Source of the DNA: Aspergillus flavus
Lineage: Eukaryota > Ascomycota > Eurotiomycetes > Eurotiales > Aspergillaceae
DNA length: 64,000 bases
NCBI RefSeq assembly: GCF_009017415.1
Contig: NC_092407.1
Location: 744,001 to 808,000, forward strand
Direction: 5' to 3'
The position numbers and the translations under genes are program-made. Shown piece by piece: positions 12,710 to 24,858 of the stretch. Position 1 is the first letter of the stretch. Each line of letters starts with the position of its first letter. Under the pieces are notes generated by a model, which was not told where the DNA came from, ran no database searches, and worked only from the letters and a program-made list of their open reading frames with translations.

Positions 12710-13771
12710 AGCTTTTTAAGTGGTAGGATGATTTTTCCGGGCGCGAGTCATGCAAATATGTTTGTGGTCCTGCTGGACATGTTAGTGGCAATAGCTTCTG
12801 ACGGAAGTAAATACTGGCGGATTAGTCACACATGGATCTGTCTTATTAACGACTCAATTCAAGCTATCCATCCTAAATCTGATGGTGTTAACAGGCACTA
12901 CAAGAGTATGCACAACTGGTTCTCATGATGCAAAAGTTTTGTGAAACAGGTACGGTATAGGTTGAGGTCCCTTTGGACGACAGGGCGGAAATTGGATTGA
13001 ATACTGATTAGTCATGATCGGCTGATCCACTGGGCGGAAGAACCTTCCCTACCCCAGTCTATTGGTCAACCAACATTGCCAAAAAATATTTCTCCACTGG
13101 ACTATCGCCCTTCGTTGACATTCTGCAATTGGAAATCTCCCTCTGGTCAATTCCACGTGGGAATTACAGTTTATTAGGTACTCTTGTTGTAATAGACTCA
13201 ACTAGTATGCTCTGGTGCGGTGCTAACTGATCCGTTGAGGCAATCATCGTGGCGGAGGGTGTCACCCTTCAGCGCCATGACATATTACGTTATTCAGCAA
13301 AGTTAATGCATTAAACTCCAGAGATTTTGGTGGTATCCTAAATCGAGACCAGCATGCAAATAAACATCATCCGTGGGTGCGATTCCTCTCCAGCTGGGAC
13401 AGTGCATCATCATACCCCGACTAATCCTCTTTTATCGATAGTCTGGATCGAGTCGCATGAGAAATTCGGGTCGGTGGCGAAGTGTTCCTTGATATGACAA
13501 CCAATCGGTCTTCGGGAAGGTCCACACACTTTCCTCCCTGTAGGGTCGCGCGAGTCCGTCGGTGAACCAGTCGACGGTCGTCTTCGCCTATAGTCCACCG
13601 TGATAGGGCGATCACGATTTTGCCACAGGGGACTTGACAGCTCCACCCATATGGGAATCCTTAAAACCTCTAGGTTATGCCTCGGTCGGTGATTTAGGTT
13701 TCCGACCATACACAACATAGCGGCCAAACGGTTAGCGGAACAAGACAGCTTCCAGCACGAAGCATGTTCAC
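12710..13771. other. No gene seen
   Basis: Upstream region of the Fun_TF-type gene and 3' flank of the methyltransferase relic. A minus-strand frame at 13410-13727 has no recognisable domain. Confidence 0.5.
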
Positions 13772-15166
13772 CTACAAGTCAGCTAATGTATGTACTTTAG
13801 GGTCCCGGGCGTCCTTTCTGGCCCCGGATACAAGCACATTAACCTCCTCTTTCGACCAGCCTTCGAACCTTGTGAGGACCGCCATGGCACCTGCCTCGAA
13901 GCCAGTCTCCGCTTGTAGGAGGTTCCAAACCCCGATGGTTTTCTAACGCGACACTGACGTTAGATCAATACTACCCAGAGGTCGACATGGTTCCACATAC
14001 ATAATACGTATCCTTTGGCCAGCCTCCAACAGGAGCACGGTACTTCTCCACGTGAATTTCTGCAAACCCTGCTTCTTGGAGTCTTTCATCCAGATGCGGA
14101 CCGGGGCTGGTTGTAAACCCGGCTTTGGTGAAACCACCACAAACAACTGAATAGTATTTCTAGACCGAAGTGCCTTTGATGGAGCCGTCCTCTGAGTACA
14201 CGTCGACGTCCCACTCCTGAAACTTTACCCATCCCCTAGGCTTTGTGTACCTAGCGAAGTAAGTCAGGGAGCCACGTCGTGAAAGGGTAGGATGCTCAAC
14301 TTGTAGGCCTGAGTCATGAGCCTCCGCCAATCCTTCACGGCTCCAGCCAAATATCGGCCATGGATGAAGTCGAATTGGTCTTCGTAAATCCAATCATCCT
14401 CGAAGTCGTCGACCAGGAACCTGGCATTGGGAGGAACACTGCGACACCATGCAATCAGCCGGGTTCAGTACGCAGAAGTCGAAGACCCACAATTGAGGCT
14501 GTATCGGACTCAAATCCATGCCAATAACCTGGAAAGATTGAACGTCAGTTCAAGAGCCGTTGCTCAATTTAATGTAAGCCAAACCTCCGCTGATGGATGG
14601 CTGTCAGCTGTTCAAGTTAGTACAAAACCTGAAGATGTGTTGATCGAGAGACTTCACCAAAATCCATTACCCGTGCCAGCGCCGAGGTCTAGCACCCGTC
14701 CTGGCGAACACTCTACAGGAGCCAGAAACAGTTTCCTATTCATCATTCCCAATAGCATCTCATGTAACATGTCAAGCCGATCGGATTCTTGTTCGTCATT
14801 GGGTCCAAGATATTCTGTCACCCCATGAGAATGCATCGACTTGCTCTATCTGGAGCAAATACTTACGGCTGTCGCGATAACCATGATAGCGTCTGCCATT
14901 TTCATAGCGATATTTAAGGGCAGACTAGGAGAGAGAGGTTGAGTAAGCTGACCTAGTACTTGTTAATAGTCTGTGTAGCAGCCCAAGAAAGAATACGCCT
15001 GACAGTTCTTGTCCGTATGAGGAGCTATTATCTATAGCCTTTATTGAGATGGTTTCAGACTATTGTCATGAATTTGAAAGTATACGGTTTGGCCTACCTC
15101 AAGATCAACTTCAATCACAGGAAGCTGATCGTTGTCATCACTATCAGCTTGAATAAATCGGGACAT
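13772..15166 (-). pseudogene. LaeA-like SAM methyltransferase pseudogene
   Basis: On the minus strand, segments match the fungal LaeA-like class I methyltransferases in order. They are an acidic N-terminus (MSRFIQADSDDND), RYENGRRYHGYRDS, then NDEQESDRLDMLHEM with the AdoMet motif VLDLGAGTG (about 14680). Next come VIGMDLSPIQP, VDDFEDDWIYEDQFDFIHGRY, and GWVKFQEWDVDVYSEDGS. The relic ends with VEKYRAPVGGWPKD and GFEAGAMAVLTRFEGWSKEE. Several intron borders are still visible. An in-frame TAG at 14160-14162 after KGTSV interrupts the protein. The exon after the glycine loop, usually GIWAIDFAD, is missing or scrambled. A frame mismatch follows SPIQPQ. The copy cannot make a full enzyme. Confidence 0.75.
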
Positions 15167-15637
15167 ATCGGGGAATACTGCTAATAAGCCAACGTAATAT
15201 ACTTCAATTGTCTGTTGTCGGAAACTCGATGGTAGTTGACGATTGATGGAAGAATGAAAAGCTGGGACTCTACCGTATTTGTGAGAACAGCCCGCACATT
15301 TCCCTGGCTTTTTGACGAGCATAATTACCTATATTAGTGTTCCTATGGCCTGGGAAGTTCATGCGGTCTCTCTCAAACAATGAAATGACCCAGTTCGGAC
15401 GGCTACACTAGCGAAGGTGAGTCCCTAACCTAACTTGGCTCACGGTCCACAAGTGGGCCAGGGTTCATCGACGATTTTCCCATTCTGAACGTTCATTGTT
15501 GATCCCCGCAACTCGTACTTCATTCAACCCTTGCTGTAGGGGTTAACATGCCACCTTGATATAAAATAAAGTCACTGGAAATATCGCTGAGCACTTATAA
15601 ATATCATATATGTCTCTTTACTAAGATATCAATTAAT

Positions 15638-16584
15638 ATGTCTGCAGTACCCTGTGGTGTCAAACCAGAACCCCCTTACACTGTGGGTTGGCGTTGTACT
15701 GCTCATTCTCACGAACCTCCTAGGCCTACGTTAGTGACTAAGGATAGCTGTCGAAATTTTGCAGCTGGCAGGTTGGAAAAAGCACAGCTAAGCCCTGTTG
15801 AACGATGTCTGAAGTATCCCCCGCTTCCTGGGTTAGATAAGCCCCACAAGGTCGACCTAGAAATAATTGAGGTCGAAAAGGTGGGAGACAATCACAATTC
15901 TTAGGTGGTTATTGTTGAGGTTTTAGGACATATTCAAGGTCTCAGAAAAGGAAGAAGAGCAGTCGCTAATCTACGATCCCCTTTACGTTGATGACGATGA
16001 AGACTTCCTTAACCCCTTCGCTTGTATGGACAGACATTATACCCACGAGTCTGCTGCATATATAACTCTCGCCGACCTTATGGGTGAGATGATACCCAAA
16101 CCCTACGGCTCCTTTTCCGTATCTGTACCTGTCGATGAGGCCCGTACGCGTACAGTCCGGTAAATACTTCTTTAGCACATGTCGGGAAAGTCAATACTTG
16201 CTGCCGATCCACAGGACTATGACCAACTATCCCGTCAGGTTCTTCTGAAATCTGCGATAGACATAGACTTTGAAAGTCTAGTTAGTAGACGAGAGAGACA
16301 TTTTGTTCACAGATTTACCTTGGAAAATATTATCCTGGTTGAGTCTGCGTCCTCGAGGGGGAAGCCGGACCTAGTCTTCCTTGACTTTAGTGGAGCTCTT
16401 TTTTGAGCGTACAAGTGACGATGCCGCAGCCGTAGTCTACAAAGCGCACCTTTTTTTTAGGTGGGGGGGGGCATATATATCGCCTCTCCTACGCTGGGCT
16501 GACCTTCTCACTGATTTCAATCAATGGGTCGACTGGCATTAGCAGGCCTGGTTAAAGCAATATTACGGCCATACGAAAGAATAA
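15638..16584 (+). pseudogene. Fungal protein-kinase-like pseudogene
   Basis: The reading matches a fungal kinase-like family: VDLEIIEVEKVGDNHNS at the end of the first part, then LIYDPLYVDDDEDFLNPF, MDRHYTHESAAY, MSGKSILAADPQDY, an activation-segment-like VFLDFSGALF, and a C-terminus YISPLLRWADLL with FNQWVDWH. Breaks: TAG at 15902-15904 where relatives have Gln, frame changes around 15930 and 16160, an expanded T run near 16400, a T8/G8 homopolymer region near 16450-16468, and TAG at 16540-16542 where relatives have Trp. Both stops are explained by a single C:G to T:A change at a CpA. Relatives are atypical kinases with the loop HRD-like motif altered, so even the ancestor may have been a pseudokinase. 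Confidence 0.65.
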
Positions 16585-17293
16585 ATGTTCGGTTAGGCTC
16601 GTTTCTAGAACAGTCGCTATGCGCAAAACTCCTTTGGATCCATCCAAACTTTACTGCCAAGGTACAGGATATCAAAGGGCTACTTCTGGGCGTTCAACTC
16701 CTCTTTTTAGCTGATAGTAGTGGAGATCCGATTGATTTATGTGATAACTTACTACAGTCGCAGCGTTCAGAATAAGAACTATCAGTACTGTTGCTTGAGC
16801 TTATATCCTTTGCGTCAGTGTATTCTGAGCATGAGACTCTACTTAATAGTGATATGTCTATTAATAGTTCTCTTCGGCTGCTTGCAAGAAACATGGCTAA
16901 GACAATCCGTTGATCATAGGCGCAGTATATTCCCCCAAGTGCTTCATAGGGGCCAGACATGACGCGGATGTCATACAAGAAGTTGCATATTGAGCCATTA
17001 AAATACATTTTTCAGGGCACTATTGATCCTGGGTAACTCAATACAAGCTTCCCAAAGCCCCTCCTACGCCCACTTTTGAACGTTGGCTAGTTTTCACGGA
17101 GTGCCTTTTTGACTCTCATCGCGTATCTTCTATACTGATCTATACATTCATGCTCTTCTCGTTGTTACCATGCGGAACAACGTCCTCTCGAACAGACATA
17201 CCGAAGTCCCCTAATCAACCACGGGTATGCCAGCTACTTTGAAAAAGTCACTTGTGTCCTTAATAAGACCTCGCTCTAGCAAGGCTTACGCAC

Positions 17294-17317
17294 ATATATA
17301 TATATATATATATATAT
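17294..17317. repeat. (AT)12 microsatellite
   Basis: Twelve uninterrupted AT units within an AT-rich context. Confidence 0.95.
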
Positions 17318-17561
17318 GTAAAAATCCAACAAGTTTTGATATAGGATCTAAATGTCCTGTCTAGCTTGCGAATTCCTCTCATAAAATGTGTAGAGCTCCA
17401 AAATCGACAGTATTATATGATTAATTGGTAACTATCACCAGCGCATGTTTTAGAAGACTTGTGGGCACGGGACTTCCGCACTTCCCTTCATGGATGAAGT
17501 GCGCGCACCTTCCTTTTGTAGACCAACAGCGGGGTTGAACTCCTGTCCTTCCTCTCCTCTC

Positions 17562-17612
17562 TCCATCTCCTTCATCTCCTTCATCTCCTTCATCTCCTTC
17601 ATCTCCTTCATC
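17562..17612. repeat. 9-bp minisatellite, unit TTCATCTCC
   Basis: About 4.7 perfect copies from 17571 plus a degenerate unit just before. The unit is a multiple of three, so it gives SFI-type (plus) or GDE/KEM-type (minus) repeat peptides in frames that otherwise show no coding features. Confidence 0.9.
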
Positions 17613-20509
17613 CGTCTCCTTCCAGCCTGCTTCGTTCTTGAATTCACCCTCGTCACATTCTATATCTTCACCTTCGTCTTTGTCTCGGCAATTGGGATTG
17701 GTCTCCATGGGCATCCCGGGTTTTGGTTGAAGAAAATAATCAGGTGGGTATACCCGTCCAATGATCAGTGATGAACCCTGTCATCCTTCTGAGGCTGCTG
17801 GGGGGGCGATGAAAGAGATCGCTAATCTTGTGAGGGAGGATTGGGAGCTTTCATGCAAAGCTCACTTAGTCAAGGATAACCTTTGTCCAGGCTAGCCCCA
17901 TTTTCATTTGCATCTTGCAGGTATCTTGTCGCCCCAGAGCCTTGGATCCTCCCCGCTCGGCTGATTTGCCGTTGCTATGATTGTTTTCGGTGAGTCCATC
18001 CAGCCGGTCATCGTCCTGTGGGATGCAATTTTCATACAGGCTGACTAAAGTTCCTGCATCGTATAGTTCGTGCTTGCTCCCACGCAGATTTCTCTTTCTC
18101 CCCGAGACGAATTTCCTACCTGTGGCTGTACATCACGCTGGCTTAGCTGAGGGCCAAACAAAAGTATATGGCGGAGAGAAGGATTAATTGGGCAACCGAT
18201 CAACATTCTGCAAATAGGATCAGTAGATGGAATAAAGTCTTCATGGGTAATTTTGTCATCCGATTTACGAATGCAGTATTCCAGCGCCAGAGTTTTAGGA
18301 CTGAGCGTAGTAAAGAGGAATGGAGCGGCGGTCTTAAGCATCCGTAACGCGCTCAGGTTCCCCTACCTCTCCTATTGACCTATGAATCCCGGACGAGGAA
18401 GGAGGTTACTAGTCATGACAAGACTAGCACGATGTCGGCAATGCTGATACTAAGGTAACTCACTCGAGTATACACCTCATAATATGCAACAACTAGCGTT
18501 GCAACATCATCTCCCGCTTTGCCCCTGGGCCCCATTGAGCTGATTTTATCGAGAGGAAGAATACTAGTCGAACCAGTGAATATACCTTTCAGTAATTGAC
18601 TTTGTGAGCGCATAGTTAAACTGATTTAGAAACAAGATTCGGTTCGTCGGCCAAGAAAAAAAAGCGATTGTTCCTGGTGGGGCTCGAAGGCGGGAAAAAA
18701 CAATTGGTTGAGGGAATTGTTTTTGTTTGCCCTGTCAGTGTTCCCACGAAGCCATCAGACCCGAGGGTCAAGGAGAATATATCCCCATACATTCTAGCAT
18801 GAATATGGTTACTTCAAGCAACACCTGACAAAGAGGTGTTTCGTACCCGAATGGGGATCGAACGCGTGACAAAAGTCTTTCGGTTGTCACAGCTCCGAAT
18901 TAAGTCATCAGACCATAAAATATTCCTTGTACTTTTATTTGAAAATATAGTCTCCTGTTATTCTGGCTCGACTCCTCCGTACTCCGTACCTATCCTTCAT
19001 TTTGAATGCGTGTGGTATCTTTGTCAACCTTCATTCCAACGTTCTTTCCCTACTGTAAGGAATCATGCCATCAATAATTGTCTTCCCACTGTGATACCGA
19101 GTGCGCTATTTATTACAGCTTATAGCGCTTTTGAATAAACTTACCCAGGTGTTAATTAACAGATACTTTAGAAATCAGCTTATCCTTATGATCTGGGCAT
19201 AATGGTCCTTTACCATGCGAGGGAATAATAACCAACAGCGCTCGAATAAGCGTCTCAGCAAGGAACACTCTTGATAGACACTTTGTATTCTTGATCTAAG
19301 GATGTGCTTCTCGCAATGTCTTTGCTATAAGAAAGAGTCTACTTCTCAGCATAGATCTCTCCACTACTCGCGTCGGATTGCTATTGCTGTTCATTGCTGG
19401 TAATGACATGGCAATACATAGGTCCAGTTCATGTCAATCCTCCACAGCTGAGTATGCTCCTTGATGTATCTCTCTCCGTCCAAGTCACTCATTGTGGATC
19501 CATCGATGCGTGATCTGGTGGAGCTCCTGGTTCCTGACACGGGATAGATTGCTCCGCCTAACCACTGCACGTCGCTAACTCCAGTAGGAAAGTCGTCACG
19601 TTAAATCTCTCGAATTTTGTGGCTCAAAATCAAATCAAATCAAAAATAAATCGGCGGGCCATAGTCCATCATAGGCACTCCAATGGCGGACAGGGCATGA
19701 AAATGACATGCATATAAAATTTGCACTGAAGTCTCGGCTATGACCTATCATTTATTTATTTATATTTTATGGACATTGAGGATTGACACGACCTCTGTAT
19801 TCCGTGTACACCTTGGCTCGGCCGGTCATTCGTTGTCTGCCAGTTACAATCCGGGCTATTTTGTTGTTTGCTCAGTCACACCAGTGCCACGCAAGCTTAC
19901 TCGTCACTAACCGGACCAGTCTAGGAAGACCGATCGAGAACTTCGAAGATATTCCGAGTAACGAATATTACCCACCTACGGAGTACACACTGCGATTAGA
20001 AGAACGATCCAACATTGAGAATGTCCCCATTGGTTCTCCCCTGGACTCAAAAGACATTGTAATAAGTTAAATAACTTGTGGCTAATCCCAAAGGGCGATG
20101 GTGTAGAAGACTAGTTGATGGGTGGCTCGTGCCACATACCAATGAAATGACAAGCCCAGCTCCACTGTGGCCGTCCGCCAAACCAGATTCTGTCGATTCG
20201 AGAACCATTGGTTGACCATTCAGGATGTAACCGTGCTGCGATTCGCCCCTTACCGTGAGGTCATCCACTCGGTTTCTGCCCCCAATTTTTTTCTTTTTTT
20301 TTTTTTTAGTAGGACGTAAGGCAGACCTGGATTTGTGCTTTGGGGTTGAGGTTCCGTCGTAATGGTCCATCGACTCCAACAAAATGGCCGATAACACCTA
20401 GTTCAATGCATCGACCACTCTTGACACGCTTCATCCTCCCATTCCCATCCTCCATTCCCTTGCTTCTCACTCGTTTCAGCCTCTCACCTGTGAGAGCGCT
20501 CGTACTTCC

Positions 20510-21704
20510 ATGATGTCCAAGAGACGGTTGTTTCGTTGGCCTGCCCCCCGAACGGTGTGTTTAGGATGTTTGGCGCTAGTCTTCACCACGCTGGTGACTA
20601 TGTTCCTATACATGAGCGAGCCGTTGGACATACAACCGGGTATGTATACTTATCTCGACTCCAATCTATGTATCTCCCCATATTGAGACGGAGTTTCCCA
20701 CATTCCTAATGATATCATGGCTAATGAATATCAGACCCTGAGCCCGTGAACAGTCAAGTCTTTCGCCAATTATCCGAGATCACGAACACCTACACGAATG
20801 CAAGTGCAAGTGAAGTTGGACTGGTACTAGCGGCCACACAGAAAGAGGACCTCGGCTGGCTCCTCAACTATTGCCGGGATCAGTACGACATTGTGTACCC
20901 TTCGTTAATGTGTCGCGTCAATGCTAATATTTAACCTTAATTGCTCACAGTGGAACAATCCCTTTCATCTATACTACAGATACCCCGCCCGCCCCTTACC
21001 TTCTTGTCCCTGCGACAACTCGCGGTCGCGAGGCCACCGCCTATCTCTCCTACATCGTAGACTTCTACGATCAACTCCCGAAGTACACCATCTTTATCCA
21101 CTCCAACGTTGACCAGTGGCACAACGACCTCTTCGGCCCACGGACCAGCTCTGTGCTTCCCCATCTCCGTCTCGAAGCCGTCGACGCCCAAGGATACGTC
21201 AATCTCCGCTGCGAGCATAACCCCGGTTGCCCAACGAGTGTCAACCCATGGGAACCGACCCAAATTGACATCGAAAAAGACGACATCCGCGCGTTCTTCC
21301 CTCAGGTCTACGAGACGCTCTTCAACGTCGGTCCGGAGAAGGTCCCCCAGCATATCGGCAATGTCTGCTGCGGACAGTTCGCCGTGAGCCGGGAACGGAT
21401 CCTGCAGCGACCGCGACACGATTACGAGCGTATGCTCAAGTGGGCGGCGGAGACGGAGTTGACGGATAGTTTTGGCGTCGGGTGGGTGTTTGAGAAGGTG
21501 TGGCATGTTGTTTTCGGCATGGAGGACATATAGTAAGTTCTTTGGGCTGCTGCCTTTTGATGATTGGGGAAGATGCTAACGGGCCGTAGTTGTCCTCGTT
21601 ATGAACAGTGCCGATGCGATGCTTACGGATGGTGCGGGCCGTTGCCGTCGGGCGAAACACTGCAGGCAGTGCGAGCTCCGCGGTCCAAGGGAAAATCGAC
21701 CTGA
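20510..21704 (+). CDS. DUF3431 family type II membrane protein
   Basis: Predicted 328-residue protein from exons 20510-20639, 20735-20894, 20951-21532 and 21590-21704 (987 nt, in frame). The start could also be the adjacent ATG at 20513. A single hydrophobic segment near residues 13-34 acts as a signal anchor. The lumenal/extracellular domain shows the DUF3431 pattern: LVLAATQKEDLGWL, then TIPFIYTTD, LSYIVDFYDQLPKYTIFIHS, HNDLFG, VNLRCEHNPGCP and CCGQFAVSRERI, with a Cys-rich end (CPRYEQCRCDAYGWCGPLP). The family is common in filamentous fungi, and a glycosyltransferase-like role has been suggested; function is not established. A second member is at 58.1-59.1 kb. Confidence 0.85.
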
Positions 21705-21996
21705 GTAGATGATGTTAATGTTGATGTATACTACCATGGATATACACTGGTTACGAGTTTAGCAGCACCTAATTGATGTCATTTCGATCAAGCCATGTTA
21801 TTTGTCCGAGATTTGATCTACTTTAATCACGACAGGATGAACGTATGGTTCGGACCAGATACTAAAGGGATTGAGATATTTTATCCGTGGCTGCTGACAT
21901 CCAGCATTCCACTTCGATTCTCAAACCATAACAAATCGCATCGAAAAAGACAAAAGGTATCATTATTATCATTGCACATAAAGGAAAGACCACTGA
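21705..21996. other. Convergent 3' spacer
   Basis: AT-rich spacer between the ends of the DUF3431 gene and the Ecm33-like gene. No gene seen. Confidence 0.6.
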
Positions 21997-23330
21997 TCAC
22001 TCATGATGTATCGCCTGCTGATGTTTACCACTCACAGGCCCAGCATCCAGCTCAAACAACCCCTCCTGTTGCCTCCCGACTTCAGGCGGCGGCGCCTCAT
22101 GCACGTTCTCGCTATCCAACATGGGGACCTCCGACTCAGACGGTCTCCTTCTCGGTATCGGCCGCAGAAACAACGACGGGTCATCTGAGCTTGAAACAAC
22201 CCTCGAAGACCGATCGCCAGGCACCAACGCTGCAGGTACCGGTGCCGGCGGGGGCGGAGAAACAGGCTTTCTGGGAATACTACTCGCAGCCACCTCGGTA
22301 TCGGACGGCGGACTCGGCGGGTCTTGACTGGACGGAGAGGTATTTGAGACAGCAGTAGGTACTTTATTCTCAGCCTTCTCGACATCGTTCCCTACCGCCC
22401 CCGCGACGCCAGCAGCAGTGAGTCCAGCGAGGACGGCATCCTTCCGTTTTTGTCTCTTCTGTCGACGGATGCAGAGCCAGACGAGGAGCACGACGAGAAT
22501 AACACCGATAATAACACCAATCGCGATACCGGCCTTCGCGCCGGAGCTAAGACCCGACCCTTTCTCATTGCAAGAGTACGAGCCCTTGAAAGCTCTTTTG
22601 TCCGACACAAGCTTATCCAAACTCGAGCACTGAAACGAGCCCGAGCTCTGAATCGTCGTTTCACCGTAGACATTCTCCAGATTCCCAAGCGATATCCTAT
22701 AGTGACCTACATCAGCACCAACCACAACCCACAACCCACAACCCACCACAAAACAACACCCTAACAAAAAAGGGGAAAAGGAAAAACCAACCGATCAAAA
22801 TCCCCATTCAGGACCAAATTCCCATTCACCCTCTCCAAATCATCCAACCTCACCTCCTTCAACCCCTCATTCCCCTGAATCCTCAACTCACCCCCAACGC
22901 TCTGCAAATTCGACAACGAAACACTATTCAACGCGCCGTTACCGGTGATCGTGAGCGGCCCACTGACAGTTTCTAGATTGCTAGCTGTGATACCATTGAG
23001 ATTCGACGATCCCTCAATCGTAAACGGGCCCTTGATGTCCTGGACTTCGGGGATGCTGATGGTGCCGCTGGCGGAGGAGGAGATGGTCAGGGGGCCGTTA
23101 ATGGTTTCGCAGTCTCTGAGGGCGTCGGCGTCGGATTGGGAGGATATATTCACGTTTCCTGAGCCTGATTTCCTTAGTTAGCCATGTTACTTCAACCTGT
23201 AATGACAGACAGTCCTCAAAGAAGAAAAGAAAAGGGCTCGAAAAAAAAAATACATACAAGACTCCGAAGCCAAAATGCCAGTCCCACCGAGCAAAAGCCC
23301 CGAAATCGAGCGTACATGTCTTGACTTCAT
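21997..23330 (-). CDS. Ecm33/Sps2-like receptor-L-domain membrane protein
   Basis: Predicted 381-residue surface protein. Exons on the minus strand are 23330-23258, 23164-22792 and 22696-21997 (1146 nt, in frame). It has a signal peptide (residues 1-24, GLLLGGTGILASES), then an Ecm33-type leucine-rich/receptor-L domain with repeated GPLTI, GPFTI and GELRI turns (about 30-165). Next come a Cys pair (FQCSSLDKL..GSYSC), a Gly/Ser linker and one transmembrane helix at about 204-225 followed by RRQKRQKRKD. The cytoplasmic tail of about 150 residues is Pro/Ser-rich. Classic Ecm33 is GPI-anchored and acts in cell wall assembly. The transmembrane helix and basic stop-transfer tail here suggest a wall-associated sensor-like architecture instead. 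Intron 2 contains ACAACCC repeats. Confidence 0.85.
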
Positions 23331-24858
23331 TCGCGCGAGTTACTGTACTGCGATAGGCAAACCGCAGTATAGCACATACAACCCTTCAAGATACAGACCC
23401 AAAAGGACAGTTAAAATAAAAAAAACACTCAAAAGAAAATCAAAGAAAACAAAAAGGGTATTTACATGAATAATAACCCTCCAAATGATGGCACTAAAAT
23501 GAATAATGAAACTCCCAAACAAAAGGACCTGTACTATAATCTAATGTCAAAAACAACCGAGTGGCTGAGCAACTCCCTGAAGAAAAGACACACCACCAGA
23601 CGCACTACTACTAGTCATAGCTACAGTACATGTATCAATCAAGTTTCTCAAGCCGGAATTCGGAACACAATCCCCCTCCGACAGAGATTGGCTCAATCAG
23701 CACCAGTAAACAACTAGAACTTAAACCTCGGAGAATACTCCGTAGATAGATACTAATCACATCCATCCCGTCTCTCTGCGGCGGCGACCCCCGAACCAGA
23801 AACTAAGTTGAATTCATCAGGCACGGCGCCAAGATAGGGCAACTTGCTAGCTTGCTGTCCACACAGTTCTACTCAGTATGGTTCTACAGTCTACTACCTA
23901 CCGGACAGGGAATAGGGCCTATAATAGTGCAATAGTGCAATGCAACGTGAGCCAGTAGCCCGTACCAAAACAAAAAATCAAATTAAAAAATTTAAAATAA
24001 ATAAAACGACGAAGTAATGAAAGAGAAAGAAAAAACAAAAACAAAAACACCGCCCCAAAGCCATGACCGAAATCCCCACTTTCAGGATCCCTAGTATGAT
24101 TCTTGGCCCTTGGACCCTTGTTTCAACTTTGGCGTGTTGGCACTGGTTTATATCGGTTTTTGTAGATCTTGGGTTGGCGGCATGTGATTTTCTTGGATTC
24201 TCTTTGACTTGGGGATTCTCGCGGGTTGTGTTTATGTTTGTATTTGCTAAAGAGTTTTCGAGATGTGTGTGTATGTTGTGGTATTGTAGAATGTAATGAG
24301 TTTACTATTTTTATCCGAGTTAGGGCTTTCTGTTAAGTAAGTGATGTCGCTTGGTGCCGCTGGTCCGGAGTGATACTGTGGATGGACTGTGTAGGCAACA
24401 GTGTTGTTCACTTTGGTTTCCGACTGCGGGAGCTAAAGTAGCTGGGAAATTTTCCGAGGGTCTGATCGGTGCCATTGGTGGTGTTGCTTCGATCTTCGTT
24501 TGATGTTCCATGGGATATATGGATGCCTGGGGGTTGACCGTCTAACAAAGAACGGTATTAGTTCCTCCTTACTACTTTGGCGATCAACTGACTTCATATA
24601 GCGCAGGCAATAACATTCTTCACATCTAATCTATTTATATCTCTAATTTCTATATCCTCTATCTCAAGTCCCTGTACGCCAAGACCCACTGGTCGCAACC
24701 CCGCTCATCAGGCATCGCGATAATCATTGCATCATGTCCTTATCAAGGTGTTGACGGTTGCCGGAACGCCAACGCCAACGCCAACGCCAACGCCAACACC
24801 AAAGAAATAACAAAAGCCAAAAAAGTAAACCCGTACTATACATCCACGGCTGCAGCTA
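23331..24858. other. Intergenic region, no gene seen
   Basis: Holds the upstream region of the Ecm33-like gene (A-rich tracts at 23400-23470 and 23970-24055) and the 3' flank of the C6 regulator. Short frames show no recognisable domain. Confidence 0.6.
24765..24800. repeat. 6-bp tandem repeat, unit AACGCC
   Basis: Five perfect copies and one variant (AACACC), about 60 bases beyond the stop codon of the minus-strand regulator, so in its 3' flank. Confidence 0.9.

Larger units (their letters stand above)
16585..20509. other. Gene-poor stretch with simple repeats
   Basis: No gene can be supported. The region contains an AT dinucleotide run, a 9-bp minisatellite, CAAAT repeats near 19630, TTTA repeats near 19750 and a poly-T tract near 20288-20307. 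Frames at 17421-17771 are generated by the minisatellite. The last 300 bases are the probable promoter of the DUF3431 gene. Confidence 0.6.

Noticed and set aside
17421..17771. Acidic or hydrophobic repeat proteins on either strand
   Set aside because: The frames exist only because the 9-bp repeat unit is a multiple of three. No conserved domain, splice site or start context.
18855..18890. Possible tRNA on the minus strand (B-box-like GTTCGATCC with a nearby 7-bp inverted repeat)
   Set aside because: The 7-bp stem has an 11-nt loop, only three bases separate it from the B-box-like sequence, and no T-stem or acceptor stem pairs. It cannot fold as a tRNA.
1..20509. Transposon or retroelement remains as the cause of the gene-poor region
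   Set aside because: I looked for reverse transcriptase, integrase or transposase motifs and for terminal repeats and saw none by eye. A profile search could still find old copies.
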